Of a stretch of DNA of 64,000 bases, positions 18,376 to 27,466 are shown in pieces (position 1 is the stretch's first letter; the number at the start of each line of letters is the position of its first letter). The stretch is from positions 310,001-374,000 of the forward strand of contig OW568882.1 of the NCBI GenBank assembly GCA_938743325.2, in the 5' to 3' direction. The notes below the pieces were generated by a model. The model was given only the letters and a program-made list of their open reading frames with translations. It had not been told where the DNA came from and did no database searches. This DNA is from Pycnococcus provasolii (taxonomy: Eukaryota; Chlorophyta; Pseudoscourfieldiophyceae; Pseudoscourfieldiales; Pycnococcaceae). A program made the translations under genes and the position numbers.

Positions 18376-21219
18376 CTAATAATCATCACGATCATCATAA
18401 TCATGACGCCGTCCGCGCGTACTTCCACCACCTTTTTTGGAAGAACCTGAGGTCTTGTACCTTTCCTTGCGACTCTTGCGTCGATTTTGCTTGCCGACAT
18501 AAACGCCACCTTTCACCTTGGTGCCCAAACGCGTCTTTTCGATCGTGCCCTGCGACATCGTAAAACCCGCCTGCTCGTAAACGGGGCTGATCCCAGGCAT
18601 GAGACTCATCGGACGCCATGAGAAGCCCTGACCTTCGTAGCCGTACACGTCGAGCTCAACGTCGCCGTCGCCATAGCTTGCACGTGCGACGGAAATCCAG
18701 CCAACACCAAAAACGGACAGGTCGTGGCTTGCCGCCAAATTCTCACGATCGTAGAAGTCAACGCGAGAGCGTGATCCACCTTCGCCTTCAAATAACTTGA
18801 CAGTTCCCCGTGATACAAAGTCGGGCAGCTGTGCAAGTCGCTGAGAGCGAGGAATCTGCGATGCCAGCTGAGGAACGTTCGCATGCGCCTTTGCCCTCTT
18901 TTTCTTGTTTGCATTCCCATCGTTCGCATCAGATGGTCGCGGATTGTCGTCGCGCGCGAGCACAGGAGGTGACATGTTCGGCGTTCCTAGATGACGTTCG
19001 CGGAACTCCGAGTAGGTCTCGTCAAATTTGCCCACGTGGCAAGCGAGCGGTCTCACCGCCCACAATGTCAGCACGACGTGTGCATCTCGAAGCGAGCCGT
19101 CCTTGCTCACGTTTTCGGGAAGACGTTTCACGTGAACCATGCAAAGACCGCCACCTAACGTCAGGCACGCACCCTCCTTTAGCAGCCAGCTGCGTGGTCG
19201 CAGCCGGTTCGTTGTCTGCAGCAGCCTGTATTCGTCTGGCATGAGGTATCTCGACGGGCTACCCTCCGCCTCCACGCCAGGCGTGTCGAAGACGCGCCAC
19301 GTCTGGCGTGGGAGCACGCCGTGCGCCGGGATGGCACCAAGCGTCGTGCCAGCGACGTACGACGCCGTTAGGCCACCAGCCATGGGACTCTGCATCATCT
19401 TCGCGACGGCGTCAATCTGCGCAAGCTCTCGGCCCGTCATGCGAGCGGCGGCAGAGTCTACTTCTGCAGAAGTCTCCTCTTCTCCGTCGTAAAAGTCGCC
19501 GTCGACGAATTCCACCATTCCATCAGCATTGTTCTCGCTCTCCAGCGCTGCCGCAAGTGCCACCTCCTCCGGACGTGGGTGTCGCTCTTTCGCTTCTGGC
19601 TGTTTCCGCTGCTGCGCGAGACTAGCATCCTTGTGCGCGGCAAATTGCTTGCGCTTGAAGCGCCGGCTCTTGCACGCGTTGAGAAGGCTCGACTTGCCTG
19701 CATTTTGCATGCCCACAACCCAAAGCTGCGACGGTCCTTTCCCCACCTTTTCGTCGATGGACGCCAGCAGGCTGTCAACGCCCTCCATGGTGTACGCGGA
19801 TGTCAGCTTAATGATGGAAGGCTTGACGGGAACGCCCGCATCTTCGAGCCGACTTCGCACAAAGTCCAGCATGCGTCCAGATGTCAGAGCTGTGGGCATG
19901 AGATCCCACTTGTGCACCGCAACGGCAAGCGTGGGCGGGTAGCGCCGGTAGACTTCACTGTTATCGCCGCCGCCACCGTCGACGGCATAGTTGCTTGACC
20001 ACATGCGATAGATGTCTCTCAAACATTTCCTCGGAAGACTTCCGTCAATGTCTGTGGCATCGAGAACGACGAGCACACACGGCCTTCTTTCGGGCATGTG
20101 AATCATTCGCCTAACAATTTCCTTCGCGACGTCAAACGAGGGCAGAATTGACTCCGCGTCAGCATTCTTCACTGTTCGGTGATGCACGAGGCTGTAGCAT
20201 CTTGCACAGACCACCGTGGGCTGAACGTCAAACTTCTGAAGCATCTCCTTGCGCGATCGCGACGAGCTGTCACGAGGCCGTGCGCTTGGCTCTACCATGG
20301 ACGTGAGTTGCCTCTCGAGAGCGTCAAGATTTTCCGAGTTTTCGAGTAGTTGCATAAGTTCGTCGCCGTCGTCGTCACCCTCTTCGAGCCAGTCGAAGTC
20401 GTCCTCCAAGTCCGCGGAGGCATTCATGGCTGCGCGCAGCGCCTCGGCACGTTCCTCTTCCGAGAGCGCCTCATTCTCCTCGGGAGGAGGGACGTCTTCT
20501 CCCGCGATGCCAATGCCTGCGTCGAGGTTGACGGTGACCCATCCTTCTTCTTGGGAGCCTGGTATCAGAGACGAGGGGTCATCCAACGAGGGGACTTTTG
20601 ATGATGAGGATGAGGATGGCCCCGTGTTGTCGTCACCTTCTTCTTCTTCAAGAAATGCCGAGAAGGAGTCACCATCGTCATCGTCGTCATCCTCGTTGTC
20701 GCGTAGGAGTTTGGGAACGACGTAGAATCCAGGTGCGTTCGGGTTGTCACTTTGCAGAAACACGCCACATCCAGGACACTTTTCCTTTGGCGGTGAAGAA
20801 GACTTTTTTTTGGATGACGAGTTATTTTTTGACGGCGATGTTGAGGATGAATTTGCTCGACAAGGTGAAAGACGACCACCAAAGTTGCTGCGTGACAGCG
20901 ACAGAGATGAGAAGGAGGACTTGGCAGAGATGCAAGAGTGCTTTGTGGGGAGGCTTGTTGTTGTTGCTAGTGCGAAGCAGGAAGTACCCCCCTTCCTAAA
21001 GCCGCCATGGAAGCCGCGAGCCAAGGGAAAGGAGGTGTTGTTATGAAGAACCATAGGGTGGGTCATATAAGAAGGGCAGAGCGGCCGAGAAGAACGACCA
21101 AAGGGCGCATAGAGCCTCGGAAGGCCCAGCGGAGGGCCATGACCATGGGTTTTTGTGATAAACTTCCCTGTGAAAGAAGAAGTCTGAGAAGCGTGAACGT
21201 TGAAGGGAACGCGCGCCAT
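18376..21219 (-). CDS. Circularly permuted YqeH-type GTPase, BPG2-like, chloroplast
   Basis: The 947-residue protein has an N-terminal Ser/Arg-rich transit-like region and a zinc-binding start (CPGCGVFLQSDNPNAPGFY, near residue 148). A long acidic insertion follows, then a second Cys pair in CARCYSLVHH (near 338). GTPase motifs appear in permuted order, as in YqeH: DATDIDG with later HKWDL (G4-like), then the P-loop NAGKSSLLNA (about 506), then TTLGAIP and DTPG (about 645). This order and the zinc motif match plant BPG2/NOA1 relatives, which act in chloroplast ribosome assembly and rRNA processing. It is longer than plant BPG2 because of acidic and Glu-rich insertions. A basic Gly/Arg tail ends it. 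The ATG at 21219 (MARVPFNV) was chosen because the longer frame begins with TTG. Confidence 0.88.
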   Translation of the reverse strand: MARVPFNVHASQTSSFTGKFITKTHGHGPPLGLPRLYAPFGRSSRPLCPSYMTHPMVLHNNTSFPLARGFHGGFRKGGTSCFALATTTSLPTKHSCISAKSSFSSLSLSRSNFGGRLSPCRANSSSTSPSKNNSSSKKKSSSPPKEKCPGCGVFLQSDNPNAPGFYVVPKLLRDNEDDDDDDGDSFSAFLEEEEGDDNTGPSSSSSSKVPSLDDPSSLIPGSQEEGWVTVNLDAGIGIAGEDVPPPEENEALSEEERAEALRAAMNASADLEDDFDWLEEGDDDGDELMQLLENSENLDALERQLTSMVEPSARPRDSSSRSRKEMLQKFDVQPTVVCARCYSLVHHRTVKNADAESILPSFDVAKEIVRRMIHMPERRPCVLVVLDATDIDGSLPRKCLRDIYRMWSSNYAVDGGGGDNSEVYRRYPPTLAVAVHKWDLMPTALTSGRMLDFVRSRLEDAGVPVKPSIIKLTSAYTMEGVDSLLASIDEKVGKGPSQLWVVGMQNAGKSSLLNACKSRRFKRKQFAAHKDASLAQQRKQPEAKERHPRPEEVALAAALESENNADGMVEFVDGDFYDGEEETSAEVDSAAARMTGRELAQIDAVAKMMQSPMAGGLTASYVAGTTLGAIPAHGVLPRQTWRVFDTPGVEAEGSPSRYLMPDEYRLLQTTNRLRPRSWLLKEGACLTLGGGLCMVHVKRLPENVSKDGSLRDAHVVLTLWAVRPLACHVGKFDETYSEFRERHLGTPNMSPPVLARDDNPRPSDANDGNANKKKRAKAHANVPQLASQIPRSQRLAQLPDFVSRGTVKLFEGEGGSRSRVDFYDRENLAASHDLSVFGVGWISVARASYGDGDVELDVYGYEGQGFSWRPMSLMPGISPVYEQAGFTMSQGTIEKTRLGTKVKGGVYVGKQNRRKSRKERYKTSGSSKKGGGSTRGRRHDYDDRDDY

Positions 21220-21846
21220 GATAGGAACTAGGAAGGACAAAATGAGAATACGACACGTGTGGGGAAAACGAAAAAGGGTCGGTCCCGGGAGGAACAGGGA
21301 ATGGCGGCGCAAGCAGAGAACCAACAAAAGCGAACCTAACCCCTACTCTTAACCCTCTCCCCTAACCCCGAATTCAAAACCTTCTACTGGTCGGCTTTAT
21401 TTCCTCGGAACCCCTCCCTTTCTTTCCCTCTTCCCGTTCAGTATCATAGGGAAAGTACTAGGTACAGGGGGTGCTCGTTCTTCGTTGTCAAGTGGTTGTC
21501 ACGTTGGGGTTGTCACGTTGGGGTTGTCACGTTGCGTCGCGTTTGGAGTTGGCTTAGTTTCCTAAAAATACTTAAAGTTAAAAGACAACTTCCAGCCACA
21601 ACTCCCATCTGTTTCATTTCTCACAGTCTCACACTCCAAAGATGAAAGAAAAAAAAAATGAAAGAATGAATGATGTTTACTGTGAAAATGTTATTACCTT
21701 AAGCAACTCACACGACTATTTTATGCAACCAACAGGTGTTTGTTTGTTTGTTTTTCTTTTCGTCGTTTCTTCTCCTTCGTCTCTGCCCACCCGTCACACC
21801 AACCACTTCCCTTCCCACTTCTGCTATTCACCAAGTCAGCTCACCT
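21220..21846. other. Promoter region of the BPG2-like gene
   Basis: The left part is the upstream region of the minus-strand GTPase gene and contains CCTAACCCCT/TTAACCCTC/CCTAACCCC telomere-like motifs (21334-21370). A 14-bp triple repeat lies at 21495-21536. No coding sequence was recognised. Confidence 0.55.
21495..21536. repeat. Three 14-bp direct repeats
   Basis: The unit GTTGTCACGTTGGG occurs twice exactly, with a third copy ending GTTGCG. It lies about 280 bp upstream of the BPG2-like ATG and could be a cluster of protein-binding sites; that role is a guess. Confidence 0.85.
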
Positions 21847-22629
21847 CTACACAGCCTCTGTTGTGAACGACTGCGAGCATATAGGACCACCTGCTGGACC
21901 ACCTGTGAGAAAGAACGCCTCCCACGGGAACGCGCCATCGAAAGTGGTAGAGTTCTCGAGTTTGATGTGCAATGTCTGCACTGGCGTAAATCCGGTTCGA
22001 GAGATACACACGCCAGTGTCGCACGTATCTGAAAACACAGTGCACAAAAACGGAGCCGCTGTGCTCAACGGGTCTATGGCTGTATTCGTCTGCCTCATGA
22101 TAAAGCTTGTAGGGCTGTTATATTCAAATGCCGCTCCGGGCGGGAATATTGGAATATCCTCCTCAACAGCTCCTTGGCTGCACTCCGTGTTATTAAGACT
22201 TAGCTCAAACGGTTGTTGAAACGTACTCTCGAAAAAGCACGGGGTATGCACGTCTCGCTTCTCCTCATCATCAGCTTTCTCATCTGGAAGGTTGCAGTCA
22301 ACATAATAGTTGTTTTTGGAGTACTTGTTGAACTTCCACGACCCTGGCTTGTACCACTTGTACTGCGGGTAGTTCGTCCCGCACTCATATCCATAGTCAC
22401 CGTAGTACTTTCCTCCGTAGAACTTGTTCGCGTACTTGGGAAACGGCTTCAGCACTTTGTAGTCGTACTTGCCACCATAGCCACCATATTTGTTGCCATA
22501 GTCGCCGTACTTGCTGCCTCCTCCGTAGTATGGACGCGACTCGTATCCCTCCTCCGCAGATGCTACGGTCTGCGTGGACGTGACCAGCATCATCGCCGCG
22601 GGCACCATGGAGATCGCGCGCATGAGCAT
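21847..22629 (-). CDS. Secreted Gly/Tyr/Lys-rich protein, unknown function
   Basis: The 260-residue product starts with a signal peptide (hydrophobic MLMRAISMVPAAMMLVTSTQTVASA, likely cut before EEGYES). Residues about 30-100 are very rich in Tyr, Gly and Lys (YGGYGGKYDYK, KFYGGKYYGDYGYE), resembling structural or adhesive extracellular proteins whose tyrosines can be cross-linked. The C-terminal half has several cysteines (YVDCN, HTPCFFES, NTECSQG, LCTVFSDTCDTGVC, GPICSQ) and looks like a folded, disulfide-bonded domain. I do not recognise the family. The ATG at 22629 is used because the longer frame begins with GTG. An interstitial CCCTAA array lies about 330 bp upstream. Confidence 0.75.
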   Translation of the reverse strand: MLMRAISMVPAAMMLVTSTQTVASAEEGYESRPYYGGGSKYGDYGNKYGGYGGKYDYKVLKPFPKYANKFYGGKYYGDYGYECGTNYPQYKWYKPGSWKFNKYSKNNYYVDCNLPDEKADDEEKRDVHTPCFFESTFQQPFELSLNNTECSQGAVEEDIPIFPPGAAFEYNSPTSFIMRQTNTAIDPLSTAAPFLCTVFSDTCDTGVCISRTGFTPVQTLHIKLENSTTFDGAFPWEAFFLTGGPAGGPICSQSFTTEAV

Positions 22630-24299
22630 CGTGGAGTTGGGAAATGATACGAGCACAGGCGAACAGAGAAGCAGTCAACCAACTAAAACGACCAGCTAAA
22701 AGAGAGGACAGGAAAGCAAGTGTGTGGACAGCCATGACGTTAAAGCCGAACACTACCACATGTACCCTAGTAGTACTCCGACGAGTAGCCTAGCATTTAT
22801 TTGTTCGACAGGGCGCATGCATGAACACGTGCGGCGACATTAGGCGAGGCGAAAGAGAGAAAGGGCAGGGGGACCGAAAGGGGAGGGGACGAAGCTCCCA
22901 AGGGCCAAACCGATCACGGAACCCAGTGGAGGGGGGCACCCAGGGGGAGGACCCTAGCCCTAACCCTAACCCTAACCCTAACCCTAATACTCCCCTCAGT
23001 CTTCCCCTCATAAAGCTGGTTCTGGTTCTGGTATCCCCTATGAGTAGAGTTTTCTGGTGTGTCGCCCCTTTAGACCTGGTGGGCCGGCGAGTGAGCAAGA
23101 AGGCCCCCCTGGGATCCCACGCACGCACACGCACACGCTCCTTCCTTGAGAGCGGTGTTCATGGACTTCCTGGCGCCTTCATGAATGGGCGTTTGTTGTG
23201 CAAAGTAATTGGCACGACGTTCCCAGACTCCAGAGGACCTCTTCAGAGGGGGCAAGAAGGGCCTCTACCATAGTGGGCTACCGGGTACCTTTCTGGTGGC
23301 AGAGCTGGGCAAGAACCACAGGAGGCAAGCAGGCGCAATAATAGTACTGGTATTAATGGATGTGGTCTCAATAGTCTAAGGAGGGAGGGCTGGTGGCGAG
23401 GTCGCTTTGGCCCGGTAGGAAGGCCTACTTCCTACCGGCCTTGACTGCTTGAGGACCGGCGTTGGCGTTGGCGGTTGGCCTGGTACATAAGTACAACTTC
23501 CTAGGATGGTAAGTATGTAGGTCTGGCAAGTCGCCATGCACGCCTGGTTGATTGGTTGGTCAAGGTGGCAAGTCAAGAGTCAAGGTGGCTTCAAGGGTTG
23601 GTCCAGTTGCTCTTGAAAACGTTAATTGTCTGTTAATAAGGCGAACCACAACGTCGTGCTACAGTACTTTACACACGAAGACAGGTGTGGTAAACTTTAC
23701 TCCAGTACAGTATTGCGCGAATGATTCTTCTTAACTAGCGATTATATCAAGGTTTCTGTATTGGCGCACCTACTGTATGAGTTCGTGAGTTCTCGCAGGT
23801 TGGCGAGCGGTTCGAGGTTACAGTATTTATCCCACGCTCCTACTTCATAGTTTACCACAGCGCGCATACATGCATAGTTCTCAGACTAAGAAGGCGCAAA
23901 CATACCAAAGCTCACTCACGGCGCAAAGCTCACAGCGAGCGGCGGGATCCACTGGCGGGGACGGACTACTTCCTACGGGCGCCAACGCAACAAAACGCAA
24001 CGCCAACCGGCTGACCTCTCGGCTGACCGGTTTCACTTGGCAAACCACTGCTGTTGTTGTTGTAAACTCGCATACAGTACGCCTTAAAAAGGATACTTAA
24101 GATTACCGGCGGCCGCTGACTCTCACTCACTCTCTTACTCTTCTTTGTGCTGCTGGGTTATAACGTCTCTCTTCTACGCGGCCACATCTTCTTCGTGCGA
24201 TAAATAGCTTACGCTTTCACGCCTTTGCCCTTGCCTCTTTTTTATTTATTGGCTAAAAAAAAGAAAAGAAAAAACGTACAGTAATAATAATTGGTGACA
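22630..24299. other. Intergenic region with an interstitial telomere-like array
   Basis: About 1.7 kb separate two divergent genes. Apart from the CCCTAA array (22957-22988) no gene was recognised; frames here are short or of biased composition. The right end, A-rich just before 24300, is the upstream region of the ABC-like gene. Confidence 0.5.
22957..22988. repeat. Interstitial CCCTAA array, five perfect units
   Basis: Five exact CCCTAA units (22958-22987) follow one imperfect unit. The array is flanked on both sides by ordinary unique sequence, so it is not a chromosome end. Confidence 0.9.
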
Positions 24300-26615
24300 A
24301 TGGTGCAGCAGCATGCAGCTCAAAACAACCCCCATGAAAATGACAACAAAACTGACGCGTTGGAAAACGACATCAGCCTCGCGTCCATCACGTCGACGGA
24401 CATGGTGTCGATTAACGAAGCGCCGGCGCCTGACACCGACGCTCCTTCCTCCTCCTCCTCCTACCTGCCGCGCCAACAAGCCATATCCACCCTGCAAGCC
24501 ATGTGGCGCTCACGCGTCGTTCGCGTCGACTTCGCGGAACAACTGCAGCAGATGCTCGCGGCGCAGGACTCGCAGAAAGCCATGCAGGAAGCGGAAGAGT
24601 ACAGAAAAAACATCGAGCCGACATTTCTAGGCGTACTCTCTCTCGTATTTGGCGACGTCTTCACGATGTTCGGCGTACTAGTCGTGGGAGTCATACAGGC
24701 AGTCTCCACCATCGGACTTGCCGTCGTCTTCTCGTACTTTTTCGACGACCTCACCACGCTCACCTCCAACGGCAAGTATGCCGTCTTCGACTTCGACACG
24801 CTGCTCCTGCTCGGAGTCCTGGGAATTCTGCAAGGGGTTGCCGCGTTCTCCAAGGCGCTCCTCGTAGACTTGGGTGGGAACAACCTCGCCGTCAAGCTGC
24901 GCATACGACTCGTGCAAGGCGTGTGCGCGTGCACGCTCGACTGGTTCGACTCCAGGCACAGCGCGAACGACATCTTCAAGGCGATGGAGGAGGACATGGA
25001 AGTTCTCACCACCTCCTTCTACAAGGAGTGCGTCGAGTGCTTCTGGGACGCGCTCTCCGCATTCACCGCACTTGGCGCGATGGCGCTCATCTCCGTGCCC
25101 GTCACCGTCTCCGTGATCTTCGCCATCCCACCGCTCGCCATGCTCGACGCCGCGTTCAGCACGGCGCTGGTGTCGTACAAAGCCAAGTACACCGCGCGCG
25201 AGGGCGAGTCGGACAAGGAGGCACTCGACCTGCTGAGAAGGCTGCGGCTCATCAGAGAGCACGCGATGCTCAACAAGGAACTCGACGACTTCCTCGTTGC
25301 CAGCAGAGACACGCGAAAGTATTACGTCTTCGTCGCCATCCTGCGCGCCACGTACCAGCTGCTCGTCGTGACATTCGCCACAGCGTTTCTCTGCCTCATC
25401 CTGTACTTCGAGGGAAAGCTTGCCGAGGATGGCAAGGTGTCCGTCGGAACGTCGCTCGCGTGCCTCGTGCTGTCGTTCTTCGCGCATTACTACCTGTCCC
25501 ACCTGCTCGAGGGACTGCCGCAGATTGTGAGCGGCTTCGGCGTCGCGAAGAAAATCAAGCAGCTCGTCAACGAGGCGGAGTACGCCGAACTCGCACCCGG
25601 CGACGAGCACATCTACATCGCACGCAAGCAGAAGCGTGGGGCACGTGCCGCGCAGCGCAAGGTGGAGCCGGACGCATCCAAGGCGGCGCTCGCGGCGAGT
25701 CAAAAACGCTTGAATAAGCAGCGCTCTAAAAAGGAAGGCGCTGAGCCCGAAGAGGATGAGCAGAAGCAAGGCGTCGTGGAATTCGTAAGTGTCGTGTTCG
25801 CGTACCCCATGCAACCCACGGACTTGGTACTGAGAGGCTTCAACGCGAAGCTGCCAGCCGAGTCCATCTCCGCGTTCATCTCGAAGCACGGAACGTCCGC
25901 ACGCGCCGCGGGCATGATGATTCTTGGCCACTACACGCCACGCAAGGGATACGTGACGCTCGACGAAGTGGACGTGGCGACGATCGAAACACCGATGCTG
26001 CGTAAAATGACGATGGCGCTAAATGCGGAGTCTCAGATGTTTCGTGGCACGATCGCGGAGAATGTCCTGTACGGTCAGGCTACCGTCGAGGACAGAGACG
26101 AGGTGGCGGAGCGCAACATGCTGCTGAGCTGCCTCGAGTACGCTGGCATTGACCGCTTCGTCTCGAACCTTGAGAACGGTGCTGACACCATGCTCAAGGG
26201 TGAAGACGGCGAAGACGGCGACGGGGTGACGCTGAGCATGAACCAGCGACGGAGGCTGCAGCTCGCTCGCCTCTTCTTCCGGAATCCCATGTTCGTGATC
26301 GTGGATGGATTTTTGGACGAGGCGCTGTTGAAGGCGAGCGGCACCGCAACGCAGTCCTTCAACGCCGAGGCGAGCTCGATGCGCAGCGCGTACCGCCGTG
26401 CGCTGAAGCAGCCATTCCATCGCACTGCCCTGGTGTGCGCGCGAACTGCGGACGAGGTGTTCAGCTCGGACCACGCCGTGTTCATCTTGGACGGCAAGCC
26501 GGTGGAATCCGGCCTTGTGTCGAAGCTCGAGCAAGCTACCAACTCGATGATGGCGGAGTTTGTCGACCACGAGGAGGAGGCTGTTTTGAGATGGTTTGGC
26601 AAGAAGCTTGACTAG
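24300..26615 (+). CDS. ABC half-transporter-like protein with degenerate nucleotide-binding domain
   Basis: The 771-residue protein has the layout of an ABCB-type half transporter. A membrane domain of about six helices spans residues 113-400, with FDSRHSANDIFKAMEEDMEVL matching the usual DxxxxGDI region. A charged linker follows, then an ABC nucleotide-binding domain (VVEFVSVVFAYPMQPTDLVLRGF onward). The nucleotide-binding motifs are missing: the Walker A position reads SKHGTSARAA with no P-loop Lys (about residue 527); the signature is LSMNQRRRLQLAR in place of LSGGQ (about 644); Walker B reads FVIVDGFLDEA without the normal Asp-Glu (about 662); and the H-loop region (TALVCARTADE) has no His. 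It therefore probably cannot hydrolyse ATP as a homodimer and may be regulatory or pair with an active partner. The frame is fully open, so it is not a decayed gene. The ATG at 24300 follows a TTG. Confidence 0.8.
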   Translation: MVQQHAAQNNPHENDNKTDALENDISLASITSTDMVSINEAPAPDTDAPSSSSSYLPRQQAISTLQAMWRSRVVRVDFAEQLQQMLAAQDSQKAMQEAEEYRKNIEPTFLGVLSLVFGDVFTMFGVLVVGVIQAVSTIGLAVVFSYFFDDLTTLTSNGKYAVFDFDTLLLLGVLGILQGVAAFSKALLVDLGGNNLAVKLRIRLVQGVCACTLDWFDSRHSANDIFKAMEEDMEVLTTSFYKECVECFWDALSAFTALGAMALISVPVTVSVIFAIPPLAMLDAAFSTALVSYKAKYTAREGESDKEALDLLRRLRLIREHAMLNKELDDFLVASRDTRKYYVFVAILRATYQLLVVTFATAFLCLILYFEGKLAEDGKVSVGTSLACLVLSFFAHYYLSHLLEGLPQIVSGFGVAKKIKQLVNEAEYAELAPGDEHIYIARKQKRGARAAQRKVEPDASKAALAASQKRLNKQRSKKEGAEPEEDEQKQGVVEFVSVVFAYPMQPTDLVLRGFNAKLPAESISAFISKHGTSARAAGMMILGHYTPRKGYVTLDEVDVATIETPMLRKMTMALNAESQMFRGTIAENVLYGQATVEDRDEVAERNMLLSCLEYAGIDRFVSNLENGADTMLKGEDGEDGDGVTLSMNQRRRLQLARLFFRNPMFVIVDGFLDEALLKASGTATQSFNAEASSMRSAYRRALKQPFHRTALVCARTADEVFSSDHAVFILDGKPVESGLVSKLEQATNSMMAEFVDHEEEAVLRWFGKKLD

Positions 26616-26737
26616 ACTAGACTAGACCGTACCTGTACGGTACGTGACGTGTGTACTATATACGAATTCATTTTTTAAACAATTATCTCTTTTTTCAAGA
26701 TTTTCAGAAGAAATGAAAATGTGTGTTTTTTATTTTT
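26616..26737. other. Short spacer
   Basis: It begins with CTAGA repeats and a GTACCTGTACGGTACGTGACGTGTAC palindromic stretch just after the ABC-like stop codon, and is then A/T-rich. Nothing else was recognised. Confidence 0.5.
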
Positions 26738-26925
26738 TCATTTCTGGAACTGGTGAATGTTGTCCAAAAGTGCTTTTTGCACCTTGTCGTCGAGGCGATG
26801 GCTGTAGTCCATCTCGTTGACGACGAACTGGATCTCGCCAAACACGCAGCCGTTCACAGATGCGTAGAAGTCGACGCGCAGAAAGGTGTTGAAGAAGCGT
26901 CCGATTTTTCGCGCACCCCTGACGT
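26738..26925 (-). pseudogene. 3' fragment of a TupA-like ATP-grasp gene
   Basis: A minus-strand frame gives RKIGRFFNTFLRVDFYASVN, then GCVFGEIQFVVNEMDYSHRLDD and a short helix. The pattern RVDFY...G.VFGEI.F is the last part of TupA-like (teichuronopeptide/ATP-grasp) domains that are common in algae. No ATG precedes it, the similarity stops near 26925, and the upstream sequence has no matching N-terminal part, so only the 3' end remains. It could alternatively be the last exon of a gene whose earlier exons I cannot see in the next 540 bp. Confidence 0.5.
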
Positions 26926-27466
26926 TCTGGACAGCGCCGAGATACAGTACGTGCACCAGCGGGCAGCGACGGATCCCCGCATCAGGTCAGTCCATCGTGG
27001 CAAGGGGACCCGAGCCCGAGCCCGAACCCGAACCCCCGCCCCCCAGGGCCATACATACATACCACCCTCGAGGCCTCGAACAGAGCAAGGTAAGGTTTAC
27101 AGTAGGACTAATAAGTATGATGAGGGGGCCAGGGGGGTCGACATACATGAGTGATGGCGCCATGTGACATGAGACCTGATATTGTGATGGCATGAAAGAA
27201 ACACCCTCTTTAGGTAGAAGACGCCTAAGGTAGACTATGATGTGATGTCGTTAACTATGTATGCCTCGGCCTTGTTAAGGTAGACTATCCCCGGGGGCAT
27301 GTGGTCCGAAAACCCCCTCATGCCACTATGCAAGCCTGGACTTGACAAGACGCCCGCACGCGTGGCGTTGGCCCCTTCTTCTTTCTTCCCCCCATCAAAC
27401 CCCCGACTGACTTCACGGGACGGCACCTCTTTCCTTTCCGGGTCCCTTGTGTTTTGTCTTTTTGCC
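26926..27466. other. Intergenic, nothing recognised
   Basis: It contains a CCCGAG/CCCGAACCC-type short repeat (27008-27040) and the direct repeat TAAGGTAGACTAT (about 27228 and 27278). The upstream part of the Pro-rich gene frame is open here from an ATG at 27299, but I prefer the ATG at 27467. Confidence 0.45.

Noticed and set aside
18132-18563. Plus-strand frame through the TG microsatellite
   Set aside because: Made of Cys-Val dipeptides from the TG repeat and then the antisense of the BPG2-like gene.
22957-22988. Real chromosome end
   Set aside because: Only five perfect units, with ordinary genes on both sides; an interstitial array is the simpler reading.
23790-23830. GGTTCGAGGTTAC, like a tRNA T-loop/B box
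   Set aside because: No matching A box or cloverleaf could be drawn from the surrounding bases.
24503-25931. Two 400-residue frames (plus and minus) overlapping the ABC-like gene
   Set aside because: Both have extreme Arg/His or charged composition typical of shifted frames in G/C-rich genes, while the ABC frame shows family structure.
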